Shown piece after piece: positions 37,964 through 46,754 of a stretch of 64,000 bases of DNA. Source of the DNA: Mycobacterium genavense ATCC 51234 (GTDB taxonomy: Bacteria > Actinomycetota > Actinomycetes > Mycobacteriales > Mycobacteriaceae); NCBI RefSeq assembly GCF_000526915.1, contig NZ_JAGZ01000014.1, forward strand, positions 1 through 64,000, in the 5' to 3' direction. The notes beneath the pieces are model-generated. The model worked only from the letters and a program-made list of their open reading frames with translations. It was not told the origin of the DNA and did no database searches. The stretch's first letter is position 1; the number at the start of each line of letters is the position of its first letter. Position numbers and translations under genes: made by a program.

Positions 37964-38458
37964 TTACCGCGATGCTGGGCGCCCCGATCGCCGCGGTGGA
38001 CCCTGGCGGCGGTTGATCTCGTCCACCGCCATGCCGACGACTTGCGGCACGGCACGTGCGACGGGTGGGCTCAAGCCGACGCCATGACCGGTGGCGGCGA
38101 CTTCGATGGTGAACACCACAAGCTCGTCGGGTACTCTGCCAAGCGCCCGACCCAGCCCGTGAGTGCGGCCGATATCGACGCTGTGCGAACTCAACCCGTG
38201 CGATGCGGTAACCACGTCACTCAAGGCGCAGCGACGAATGCGGCCCGGGCTGGAGGGAATCACCTTCGTGGCATCGATCACCACCGCCAGCCTGGCACCC
38301 GACCATGCCTCAAGCAGGCTCATTGGCTCCACGACACCAGTCACCACGCGAACGCGGGGCAAGGCGAGGTCGTCTAGCGCCGCCGCGGCTGCAACACCGA
38401 CACCGTCGTCGTTGCGGTAGCTGTTGCCCAGACCAACGACAACTATCTTATCCGTCAC
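37964..38458 (-). CDS. [NiFe]-hydrogenase maturation protease
   Basis: 164 aa from a GTG at 38458 that overlaps the large-subunit stop (GTGA). HycI/HupD-type endopeptidase: VVVGLGNSYRNDDGVG supplies the first acidic Ni ligand, and VVIDATK and GLSSHSVDIG follow. It removes the C-terminal peptide after the DPCxxCxxH motif once Ni is inserted. Dedicated last gene of the hydrogenase operon. The C-terminal ~15 residues are Arg/Pro-rich. Intact. Confidence 0.88.
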   Translation of the reverse strand: MTDKIVVVGLGNSYRNDDGVGVAAAAALDDLALPRVRVVTGVVEPMSLLEAWSGARLAVVIDATKVIPSSPGRIRRCALSDVVTASHGLSSHSVDIGRTHGLGRALGRVPDELVVFTIEVAATGHGVGLSPPVARAVPQVVGMAVDEINRRQGPPRRSGRPASR

Positions 38459-39746
38459 CGCCCCTGCACCGTGACCGTCAAGAAATGCGTCGAGCATGAG
38501 ATGCACGGGTCGTAGCTGCGAATGAGCTGCTCGCACAAGGTGGTCAGCGCGGCATCATCGAGAGCGAGATGATCGGAAATTACACGGGCCAAATCGGTTT
38601 CGATGGCCGCTTGGTTCTGAGACGTGGGCGGTATGATCGTCGCCGCTGCAACCAGTCCGTCCTCGTCGATCCGGTATCGGTGATATAGCAGGCCGAGGGC
38701 GCTTCGCTGACGCCATGTCCAACGCCGGCACGGGCGGGAACGTCGACGAACGGGTGCGACGGCCGCTGGTAGTCGGCGATGATCCGCAACGCCTCTTCGA
38801 TCGCGTAGACCACCTCGACAGCACAGACAATGATGCTGCGGAAGGGGTTTCGGCACTCAGAGGACAACCCTCCGTTCGCAGCGGCCTGGGCGGCGATTGG
38901 CGACAGCGCCGACGAGTTCAGCGAATACCGCGCCAGTGGCCTGGTCAAGTGGCGACCGCCATCGAGTGACGTGTGCAGTGCGGTGGAGTGCGGCACCTGC
39001 GATTCGGCGATGTGGGAGGTGAAATCCGCAACGGGGAACGAGGAACCGGCACTGCGCGCGATGGCGCCGTTCTCGATCGGGTAACGTCCGGGTGCGGTGA
39101 GGGCCAAGAACTCGTGCTCGAGTTCGAAATCGGGGAACTCGAACCCGGATACCCACTCGACGGTCGCCAGGGCATGGTCCAGCGCCCGACGTAACTGTTC
39201 GGCGATCGGCTTGAATTCCAATCGTGTTGGCAAGGAATAGAACCCGCCCAGGCGTACATTGACGGGGTGTATCGCGCGTCCACCGACGAACTCGATCAAC
39301 TGGTTGCCGGTCTTCTTCAGCGCCAGTCCTCGCTCGACCGCTGCGGCATGTTCGCGGGCCATGCCGACGATGTCGGGATAGCCCAGGAAATCAGGCGCGT
39401 GCAATAAGTACATGTGCAGGGTGTGGCTGTTGATCCATTCGCCGCAGTACAACAACCGCTGCAGCATGACGAGATCCTCATCCAGCCGCACGCCGCACGC
39501 GTCCTCCATCGCGTTGCAGGCGCTGACTTGATAGGCGACCGGGCAGATTCCGCAGACTCGCGCGGTAAGGTCGGGCGCCTCGGTGTAACCCCGTCCACGC
39601 AGGAATGCTTCGAAAAATCGGGGCGGCTCGTAGATGTTGAGTTGGACACTTTCAAGCGCGCCGTCCTTGAGCGTGATGTGCAGCGCGCCTTCGCCGTCCA
39701 CCCGCGCTAAGGTGCCAACGCTTAGTGTGCGTGCCGACGAAGTCAC
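38455..39746 (-). pseudogene. [NiFe]-hydrogenase large subunit (group 3b type), 1-nt frameshift
   Basis: GTG at 39746 (VTSSARTLSVGTLARVDGEG) overlaps the small-subunit stop. N-terminal Ni ligands in RVCGICPVAYQ, C-terminal ligands in DPCISCSTH followed by a short tail for proteolysis. Near 38698 one C seems missing from a C run: upstream frame ends …VGHGVSEAPS, downstream frame gives LGLLYHRYRIDEDGLVAAAT. Restored length ~429 aa. Without the C-terminal part the active site cannot form. Best compared with the mycobacterial Hyh enzyme. Confidence 0.88.
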
Positions 39747-40501
39747 TGCTTGCTCCGTTCGGCGGTGAAACTGGCGACGTTGAAAGTCGAGAAGACCCGA
39801 TCGACATCGCCATCGGACATCCCATCGCGGCGTAACAGTGGGAGCAACGTCGCGGTCTGGGGCACCGCAGACGGGTCGAAACAGCCATAGCATCCGCGGT
39901 GATGCCTCGGACACAGTGCCCCGCAACCGGCGTGGGTGACCGGACCAAGGCACGGAATCCCTTCGGCGACAACCACACACGTCGCGCCGCGGAGTTTGCA
40001 TTCGGTGCACACCGTCTTGGCCGGCAGCCGCGGTTTGCGTCCGATCAGCAACGCCGCGAGCGTATCGAGCAACTGGCAGCGGTCGATGGGGCAGCCGGGC
40101 AGCTGGTAATCCACCTTGACGTGTGCCGACGCCGGGGTAGAGGTTGCCAGCGTGTCGACATATTCCGGTTTGGCGTACACAACGGAGGTGAACTCGGCGA
40201 TGTCGGCGAAGTTGCGCAATGTCTGCACTCCCCCGGCGGTCGCGCACGCGCCGATCGTGACCAGCAACGTGGATTGATCCCGGATTTCGCGGATGCGTTG
40301 CTCATCATGTCGGGTGGTGATCGAGCCCTCGACCAGCGACACGTCGTAAGGGCCGCCAACCGCCGCGCTGAAAGCTTCGGCGAAGTTGGCGATCTCCACT
40401 TGCTCGGCAAGGGTGAGCAACTCATCCTCGCAGCCCAGCAGGGTCAGCTGGCAGCCATCGCAGGAGGCGAACTTCCACACGGCCAGAGTGGGTCGGCTCA
40501 T
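39743..40501 (-). CDS. [NiFe]-hydrogenase small subunit
   Basis: 252 aa. Proximal cluster ligands in FASCDGCQLTLLGCE, TIGACATAGGV and GCPIDRCQ; later Cys-rich segments (CTECKLRGATC, CLGPVTHAGCGALCPRHHRG and CYGC) bind the other FeS clusters. No Tat signal, so cytoplasmic, consistent with group 3. Abuts hyhG-like gene with no gap and overlaps the large subunit. Intact. Confidence 0.9.
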   Translation of the reverse strand: MSRPTLAVWKFASCDGCQLTLLGCEDELLTLAEQVEIANFAEAFSAAVGGPYDVSLVEGSITTRHDEQRIREIRDQSTLLVTIGACATAGGVQTLRNFADIAEFTSVVYAKPEYVDTLATSTPASAHVKVDYQLPGCPIDRCQLLDTLAALLIGRKPRLPAKTVCTECKLRGATCVVVAEGIPCLGPVTHAGCGALCPRHHRGCYGCFDPSAVPQTATLLPLLRRDGMSDGDVDRVFSTFNVASFTAERSKQ

Positions 40502-41359
40502 CTAAAGCTCCTTCACCCGCAGCAGCGGTCCCGCTACGTCGTAGCCGACCACCGGCCCGTCGCGGCACAGCAGCAGCGGCCCCAGCTGACAGTGTCCGCA
40601 CCAACCGATTCCGCATTGCATGTTGCGTTCCAGTGAAACGCGAATATTTTGGGCGGCACCGCCTTTCGCCGCTAGTGCTTCGGCACCGAAGCGCAGCATC
40701 GGCTCCGGCCCGCAGAGGAATGCCGTGGTGCGGTCGGCATTCAAGTCCAGTCGGCTCAGCGGCGCGGTGACCAAACCGACCTCGCCGTTCCAGCCAGGTG
40801 TGGGGGAGTCGACGATCAGGTGTAATTCGATCTGCGGTTCGTCGGCCCACTTTTCGAGCTGGGCGGCGAAGACGAAATAGGCCCGTGAACGGGCGCCTAC
40901 GATGAGCGTCACCTTGCCGTAGCACGAGCGCTTCGCCAGCGCGCCCAGCACCGCTGGGCGCAACGGGCACAACCCCACCCCGCCGGCGACCATGACCAAA
41001 TCCCGACCGGCGGCTTCGGCAAGACCCCAGGTGGTGCCGAACGGACCTCGTACCCCCACGACGGTGCCCGGCTGGGCATCGTGCAGGGCCCGGCTGACCG
41101 CGCCGACCGCGCGCACTGTGTGAGTGATCGAGCCGTCGGTGACGGTGGGGTACCCGCTGATCGAGATCGCTACTTCGCCCACCCCGAACGCGTAGAGCAT
41201 CATGAATTCCCCCGGTTGCGGGGTCCGCAGGGCTTTGTCGAGCGGCATCAGAGTCAGCGTGGCCGAGTCAGGGCTTTCCACCACGCGACTGCGCACTCGA
41301 TACGGAACGGGCGCCATTGCGGACGCCGGTGCAGCAGGGCTGATCGCGCTGTCAGTCAT
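40502..41359 (-). CDS. Hydrogenase FAD/NAD(P)-binding subunit (HyhG-like)
   Basis: 285 aa. Ferredoxin-reductase fold: FAD-binding RVRSRVVESPDSATLTLMP…, NAD(P)-binding VMVAGGVGLCPLRPAV and CGPEPMLRFGAEAL, and C-terminal [2Fe-2S] ligands in MQCGIGWCGHCQLG and a later Cys (LLLCRDG). Passes electrons between the hydrogenase FeS chain and NADP(H). Overlaps the upstream FeS-subunit stop by 8 nt. Intact. Confidence 0.9.
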   Translation of the reverse strand: MTDSAISPAAPASAMAPVPYRVRSRVVESPDSATLTLMPLDKALRTPQPGEFMMLYAFGVGEVAISISGYPTVTDGSITHTVRAVGAVSRALHDAQPGTVVGVRGPFGTTWGLAEAAGRDLVMVAGGVGLCPLRPAVLGALAKRSCYGKVTLIVGARSRAYFVFAAQLEKWADEPQIELHLIVDSPTPGWNGEVGLVTAPLSRLDLNADRTTAFLCGPEPMLRFGAEALAAKGGAAQNIRVSLERNMQCGIGWCGHCQLGPLLLCRDGPVVGYDVAGPLLRVKEL

Positions 41360-42480
41360 TGCCGGCCATCTTGTTCATCTCTGCGGTGATGTCGATGCCA
41401 GTCGGGCACCAGGCGATGCATCGGCCACAGCCCACGCAGCCGGACATGCCGAACTGGTCATGCCAGGTGCCGAGCTTGTGGGTCAACCAATGCCGGTAGC
41501 GCGACGCGCCGGATTGGCGGACGCTGCCCCCGCCGTGGATGAAGGTGAAATCGACCTCGAATACGATGCCCACTGCTGCCAGCACTCGGTGTGCTCACCG
41601 GTAAGGTCGCTGACGTCTTCGGTGCTGGTACATGAGCAGGTCGGGCACACCATCGTGCAGTTGCCGCACGTCAACCAGCGACTGGCCACCTCATCCCACT
41701 GCGGCGACTCGCGTGACTCGGTCAGCAGGTTCCGAAGGTCCGCGTCCGGCATCCGGCGGCCCATTCGACCGGCCGCTGCCTCGACATCGGCCCGCGCGTA
41801 ACGGATTTCCTCGTCATCGGCGACCCGGTGGGGCACCGCCGCGAGCACGTCGGCACCCTCCTGGCTACCGATATCGACAAGGTATGACGCGGTGTCACCG
41901 TCGAGCCGCTCGGTGAGGGCTAGGTCGTAACCCGGTCCGACGGCAGGGCCGGTGCCCATCGATGTGCAGAAGCACAGCCCGCCCGGTTCGGTGCAGTTCA
42001 CCGCGACTATGAAGGCCTGCCGCCGCCGCGTGACAAAAGAGGTGTCGGGGTACTCGGAACCGCCCAGCACCCGGCCAGGGTGGCGATCGCGGCGAGGTCG
42101 CACCCCCGCACGCCGAGGAAGGCATACTGCGGGGCCTCCTCTTCGGATTGATCGTCGCTTGGCCCATCCCGTGTACCTGCCCACACTCGCTGCCGTGGCG
42201 GATGAAGGAACTGTTTCCAGGACTGTGGCCCGGCAGAGTGCCCGAATGCCGCCCCGTCGCCGCGGCGGCGCACCCGGTAATGACCCGGATTCACGTCGAC
42301 ACCCCAGCCGCGTGGTAGATCGGCGGCCGACTCGAGTTCAGCGAGGACAATCGCGGTGTCCCGCAACGTCGGACCGATCACGCGATAACCCCGCTCGATC
42401 AGCACCTCGACTAGCCGGTGCAGCCCGGCGGCGGCCAACCACGCGACGCCGGAATCTTCCCCGTATCCGGTCATCGCCAC
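41352..42480 (-). pseudogene. Hydrogenase 4Fe-4S dicluster subunit (HyhB-like), two frameshifts
   Basis: Three successive frames: MAMTGYGEDSGVAWLAAAGL…FLGVRGCDLAAIATLA (from ATG 42480), then RVLGGSEYPDTSFVTRRRQA…CGNCTMVCPTC, and finally FEVDFTFIHGGGSVRQ…SGCVGCGRCIAWCPTGIDIT. Shifts lie near 42070 and 41580. Two CxxCxxC-type clusters would carry electrons to the HyhG flavin. First gene of the operon. Its loss would uncouple the hydrogenase from NADP. Confidence 0.85.
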
Positions 42481-42510
42481 ATCATCCGCCGATTCGTGTG
42501 CGCCCGCATA

Positions 42511-42553
42511 GGGGCATTAGGCACGTAGCTGCTGCCAGAGGTCCTACGACCCT
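42511..42553 (-). promoter_or_regulatory. Two DosR-like boxes before the hydrogenase operon
   Basis: GGGGCATTAGGCAC at 42511-42524 (10 of 14 to the DosR core) and AGGTCCTACGACCCT at 42539-42553, a palindrome scoring about 9 of 14. They are 31 and 59 nt upstream of the first gene. The mycobacterial Hyh operon is known to be DosR-controlled, which raises their credibility; neither is as good as the pfkB box. Confidence 0.35.
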
Positions 42554-42637
42554 GTCACATCGCGGGTCTACGGGGAAGGTAGATGCCGACCGCTTCCTTG
42601 CGGGCGTGATATGGCGACCGCATCGGCGGCCACGGGC

Positions 42638-44019
42638 CTACCTGCCCGGCGGCCGCAGCATTCGCATGGCCACCCGCATGATCGGTTCCGGGATTTGATC
42701 CTTGGCCGACAGGGCGGCGTCGGCGGCGCGGGACCGCAGTGGGGTGCCCCGGCCGAAGATGCGGTTCAACGGCCCGCCGAACGGCTCGAGTACGACGTGC
42801 AGCGGCGGGGTGCCCACCGCGGCGCCCAGCGCATTCGAGATGACCATCCGCTGGATCTCGCTGGTGCCCTCAAAGATGGTGTAGAACTTGGCATCTCGAT
42901 ATCACTTCTCGACGGGATGATCGGTGATGTAGCCCCAGCCGCCCATGGTCTGGATCGCGCGTTCGGTGGCCTTGACGGCGACCTCGCTGGCGGCGAGCTT
43001 GGCCATCGAGCCTTCGCCCCGCTCGAACGGGACTTCGTTGGCGGCCATCCAGGAGGCCCGCCAGGTCAACAGCCGGGCGGCGTCGATCTGGGTGGCCAGG
43101 TCGGCCAGCGGAAACGCGATGCCCTGGTTGTCGATGATCGGACCGCCGAACGCTTCGCGTTCCGTGGCATATGCTGTCGCGTACTCCAGCGCGGCCGCGC
43201 GATACCGATCGCCTGGGCGGCGACCATCGGGTAGGTCTGTTCGAAGGTGCCCAGCGTCGCCGAGCCGGAGTGTTGTCCGCCGGCGACAAGTTCGCGCGCC
43301 TTGGCGAGTTTGTGCTCGAGCTTATCTTCTCCCCCAAGCAAATTGGCGCCCGGAACCCGTACGCCGTTGAACCGCAGCTCGGCGGTGTGCGATGCGCGGC
43401 AGCCCAGTTTGTCCAGCTTGCGCACCAGTTCCAGTCCGGGGGTGCCGCCGGGCACCACGAACAGCGCCTGGCCGCGGTGGCCCAGCTCCTCGTCGACCAT
43501 GGCGTTCACCACGTGCACGTTGGCGATGCCGCCGTTGCCGATCCACATCTTGTGGCCGTCGATGATCCAGTCGTCGCCGTCGCGTCGCGCCCGGGTACGC
43601 AGATTGCGTACGTCGCTGCCGCCCTCGGGTTCGGGGATCGCCAACGCTGCGAGTTTGAGATCGCCTGGCGCGCCGAAACATTCGGGCGCCCACTGCAACA
43701 TCTGCTCGGGCGATGCGGCCTGACCGATGGCCGACAGCGCCAGCGCCGGCATTACGATGGCCAAACCGATTCCGGCGCAGCCCCAGAACAGCTCCTCCAT
43801 GAACATCGGCAGCGACGGGCCGGTGGGATCGCCGATCAGGTCGCGGTAGAACAACGGACTGTAGAAGCCTTGTTGTGCGGCCTCCTCGAGCACCGGCCAG
43901 GGAAACTCCTGGCGTTGGTCGTAGTCGAGCGCGACCGGACGGATCACGGACTCCGAGAAGTCGTGCGCGCGCCGGGCAAGATCGTGCTGCGCTGCCGTCG
44001 GTGTCAGGTCGAACGTCAT
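42638..44019 (-). pseudogene. Acyl-CoA dehydrogenase, one frameshift and one stop
   Basis: ATG at 44019 (MTFDLTPTAAQHDLARRAHD). FAD motifs PEPEGGSDVRNLRTRA and DDWIIDGHKMWIGNGG are present in frame 1; near 43195 a G is missing and the next frame gives ALEYATAYATEREAFGGPI, then AIQTMGGWGYITDHPVEK, TGA where Trp is expected (about 42908), and YRDAKFYTIFEGTSEIQR with the usual C-terminus, stop 42638. Catalytic Glu would be in the last part (FEGTSE region). Fatty-acid oxidation enzyme, now inactive. Confidence 0.85.
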
Positions 44020-44109
44020 GGATGCAACTCTTCGACGGTCTTGTGTTCCGTCGCGGTCGACTACCCCGTCGACTGGGTGAACAAACATTCACACGGCGCG
44101 GCGCACCGA

Positions 44110-44526
44110 TCAGGCGGCGGTACGCGGACCCAGCTGTGCCATCGGAAGATGCAGCATCACGGCCGACGTCGGGATGGCCTCGTGCTCGCTGCGGGCCAGC
44201 AACGCCGCGTTCTCGGGTAGCTGTCGGGAGTTGATCTCGCCGGCGGCGATGCGCCGCAGGATGTCGTGGGCCCGGGCGAGCTGGTCGCGCTTGCGGTACT
44301 GGCCCCCGGGAAGCTTCACCCCCGCCCAGACGCCGTACTCCTCGCGATGTGCGATGGCGTATTGAGCGCAGCGGCGCTGCTGTGCCAGCGGGCAGCGGCG
44401 CAGGCATTGGATCCGCGCCGCGGTGGCCGACCGCTCGTAGGCACGGGCCTTGGCCGCGCCGTCACCGCCGTCGTCATCGGGGTAGCCGAACCACAGTTCC
44501 GGGTCGGTTGCGCAGGGGTGGCCCAT
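44110..44526 (-). CDS. whiB5: WhiB-family iron-sulphur regulator WhiB5
   Basis: 138 aa from ATG at 44526 (MGHPCATDPELWFGYPDDDG). Cluster ligands Cys5, Cys41, Cys45 and Cys53: spacing C-x3-C-x7-C, the atypical WhiB5 pattern instead of C-x2-C-x5-C. The GVWAG turn (residues 65-69) and KRDQLARAH basic segment follow. Synteny with Rv0022c-Rv0023 supports WhiB5, which regulates ESX-2 and ESX-4 genes in M. tuberculosis. Divergent from the XRE regulator. Intact. Confidence 0.88.
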   Translation of the reverse strand: MGHPCATDPELWFGYPDDDGGDGAAKARAYERSATAARIQCLRRCPLAQQRRCAQYAIAHREEYGVWAGVKLPGGQYRKRDQLARAHDILRRIAAGEINSRQLPENAALLARSEHEAIPTSAVMLHLPMAQLGPRTAA

Positions 44527-44646
44527 GTCAGTCTCCTCGCCTGGATCGAAACGTAGACGAACGCGTATACACAAGCACCGCTCGTCCGCAAGCGAAACGT
44601 GACGAAAACATATATGCATAGCGATAGCGGTGCTGCTGTGTAATAT

Positions 44647-44661
44647 CCGGCCTATGGCCGG
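44647..44661. promoter_or_regulatory. Palindrome upstream of the XRE regulator
   Basis: CCGGCC-TAT-GGCCGG, a perfect 6-3-6 inverted repeat ending 9 nt before the GTG at 44671, in the 144-bp divergent promoter region shared with whiB5. Likely operator or start-site hairpin; untested. Confidence 0.4.
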
Positions 44662-44670
44662 AACCAGCGG

Positions 44671-45570
44671 GTGAGCCGTGAATCGGCAGGTGCGGCCATC
44701 CGTGCAGTGCGCGAGTCGCGGGACTGGTCCCTAGCGGACCTGGCAGCGGCCACCGGGGTCAGCATCATGGGATTGAGCTACCTGGAGCGCGGCGCCCGCA
44801 AGGCCCACAAAAGCACTGTTCAAAAGGTTGAGAATGGCTTGGGCCTGCCGCCCGGCACCTATTCGCGGCTGTTGGTGGCCGCCGATCCGGACGCCGAGCT
44901 GGCCCGGTTGATCGCCGCGCAGCCCCCGGAAGCGATGTCCCCGCCACGGGCCGGGGCGGTGGTCGTCGACCGGCACAGCGACACCGATGTGCTGGAAGGA
45001 TATGCCGAAGCCCAGCTCGACGCGCTCAAATCCGTGATCGAGCGACTGCCGGTGACGACATCAAACGAATATGAGACGTATATTCTGTCTGTGATCGCGC
45101 AGTGCGTGAAGGCCGAGATGCTCGCCGCCATCTCATGGCGGGTGGCCGTGAACGCGGGCGCGGACTCGACCGAGCGGCTCATGGAGCATCTGCGAGCCCT
45201 GGAGGACACCCGCAGCGCGCTGCGGGAGCGGATGCCGACCAGTTTGAGCGCGCGGTTCGACCGGGCCTGCGCGCGGTCGGCGTTACCGGACGCGATCATC
45301 GCGGCGCTGCTCGGGGTGAGCGCCGACGAGGTGTGGGACATCCGCAACCGCGGGGTGATCCCGGCCGGGGTGCTGCCCCGCGTTCGCGCGTTCGCCGAAA
45401 CCATGGCGCCGACCGGACCAGACGGCACAGACGAGGGCAGCGTCGAGGGGACGAATGACCGAAAGCGACATCGGGCCGTTGAGCCGCGCACACCAACTCT
45501 TCGCCGGTACCACCTATCAGCCGCCGCTGCGGCCACCTCAGCCCGCCCGGCCCACATTTGCGGTGAATAG
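44671..45570 (+). CDS. XRE-family transcriptional regulator (Rv0023-like)
   Basis: 299 codons from GTG 44671. N-terminal helix-turn-helix: SAGAAIRAVRESRDWSLADL, AAATGVSIMGLSYLERG; the rest is helical and matches the Rv0023 type. H37Rv Rv0023 is about 256 aa; here the frame runs 116 nt into the next gene and the last ~40 residues look like shadow sequence, while a neighbouring frame stops at TGA 45456-45458, forming the ATGA overlap expected with the next gene. A 1-nt change near 45430 is therefore likely, affecting only the tail. Confidence 0.75.
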   Translation: MSRESAGAAIRAVRESRDWSLADLAAATGVSIMGLSYLERGARKAHKSTVQKVENGLGLPPGTYSRLLVAADPDAELARLIAAQPPEAMSPPRAGAVVVDRHSDTDVLEGYAEAQLDALKSVIERLPVTTSNEYETYILSVIAQCVKAEMLAAISWRVAVNAGADSTERLMEHLRALEDTRSALRERMPTSLSARFDRACARSALPDAIIAALLGVSADEVWDIRNRGVIPAGVLPRVRAFAETMAPTGPDGTDEGSVEGTNDRKRHRAVEPRTPTLRRYHLSAAAAATSARPAHICGE

Positions 45571-46261
45571 CATTGTGGGCCAAGGTAATTATTGGGCCAG
45601 GGTGAGCCGCAAGCAGCAAGCATTGCTTTCGGCGGTGCGCACCGCCGCCGCGGTGGCAGCCGTTATCGCCGGCGCTCACCGTGATCGGGCCGAAGCCCGT
45701 GAGCTGACCAAGCACGTCCTGGACGACGCCCGCGCCGACGCCGCCATAACCCCGCTCACGCCGATGGCCCAGCGCGAGGCCATGCGTCGCCGCGCCGCGA
45801 GGCTTCGCGCGCAGCGCGCACACGTGTTGGCCGCCCGGGTGCGGGCCCGACGGCATTCGGCGGCACTGCGCGCACTGCGCTACCGCATGCTGCACCACCG
45901 TGGACGGCGACCGCCGTCGCCGAGCGGTCGTGCCGGTATTGCGGTGCGCGCCGCGTTGTCCCGGCTGGGCCGCCCCTACGTGTGGGGCGCGACCGGCCCC
46001 GACAAGTTCGACTGCTCCGGCTTGGTCCAGTGGACTTACGCGCAGGCCGGGATTCATTTGAACCGCACCACGTATCGGCAGATCAACGACGGCATCCCGG
46101 TGCCCCGGTCGTAGGTCAGGCCCGGCGATCTCGTCTTCCCGCACACCGGACACGTGCAGATGGCGATCGGCAACAACCTCGTCGTCGAAGCGCCGTATTC
46201 GGGCGCCTCGGTGCGGATCAGCCGGCTGGGCAGCTACGTCGCGATCCGGCGGCCGCTATGA
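45455..46261 (+). pseudogene. NlpC/P60 endopeptidase (Rv0024-like) with internal TAG
   Basis: ATG 45455: MTESDIGPLSRAHQLFAGTT. A helical, Arg/Ala-rich middle precedes the NlpC/P60 domain: RLGRPYVWGATGPDKFDCSG with the nucleophile Cys. TAG at 46112-46114 (…IPVPRS*VRPGDLVF) interrupts the same frame before GHVQMAIGNNLVVEAP, which holds the catalytic His; the full frame ends TGA 46261 (268 codons plus stop). A CAG-to-TAG change would explain it. The truncated protein has Cys but no His and should be inactive. Such enzymes cut peptidoglycan stem peptides. Confidence 0.88.
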
Positions 46262-46276
46262 GATTGGGTTGAACCT

Positions 46277-46628
46277 ATGTCGGAACAGACCGGCCCTTCG
46301 CTAGCCGCCATTCGCGCGCGGCAATCGGTGATGGCGACCAAGCACGACTCGGTCGCCGAGGCAGACCGTGCGCTGATGAATGTGCTTGCCAGTGCGCATA
46401 CCGCGACGCGGGAGAGCATCAGGCGTCTGGATACCGTCGCCGACGAAATCGAGCGCGCCGTTCCGCGGCATCGTGGCCTGGCCGTCGACACGCCGATGGG
46501 CGCCCCGGGAGTTCCAGAAGTTCCTGGTGGCCAAGCAGCGGGAGATTGCGGCGGTGGTCGCGGACGCGCGCGACCTTGACCGCGCGAAAAGGGCTGTGCT
46601 GGAAGGCTTGCGGGCAGCCTACGGTTAG
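46277..46628 (+). pseudogene. Rv0025-like helical protein, 1-nt frameshift
   Basis: ATG 46277: MSEQTGPSLAAIRARQSVMA…AVDTPMGA, then one extra C in a C run near 46503; the next frame continues REFQKFLVAKQREIAAVVADARDLDRAKRAVLEGLRAAYG and TAG at 46626-46628. About 116 residues when restored, the size of Rv0025. Helical ESX-associated-type protein of unknown role; the REFQKFLVAK box recurs in the next gene. Confidence 0.8.
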
Positions 46629-46638
46629 CGAGCGGATA

Positions 46639-46647
46639 TTATCCACA
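46639..46647 (+). promoter_or_regulatory. Perfect DnaA-box sequence
   Basis: TTATCCACA between the Rv0025-like and Rv0026-like genes. Second exact copy in the window; may be chance. Confidence 0.3.
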
Positions 46648-46754
46648 GCCGTGGCGCGGTGAATTGTCGGCAGCTGCCGGCCTCAGTACTGTCACCCGGC
46701 ATGGAGGGGTCGCGACACCGCCCGCGTTGGGGCGCAGCGTCGTTGGGCTAGCCG

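Noticed and set aside
20600..44100. Insertion sequences or transposases explaining the accessory block
   Set aside because: No transposase motifs or terminal inverted repeats could be found at its edges.
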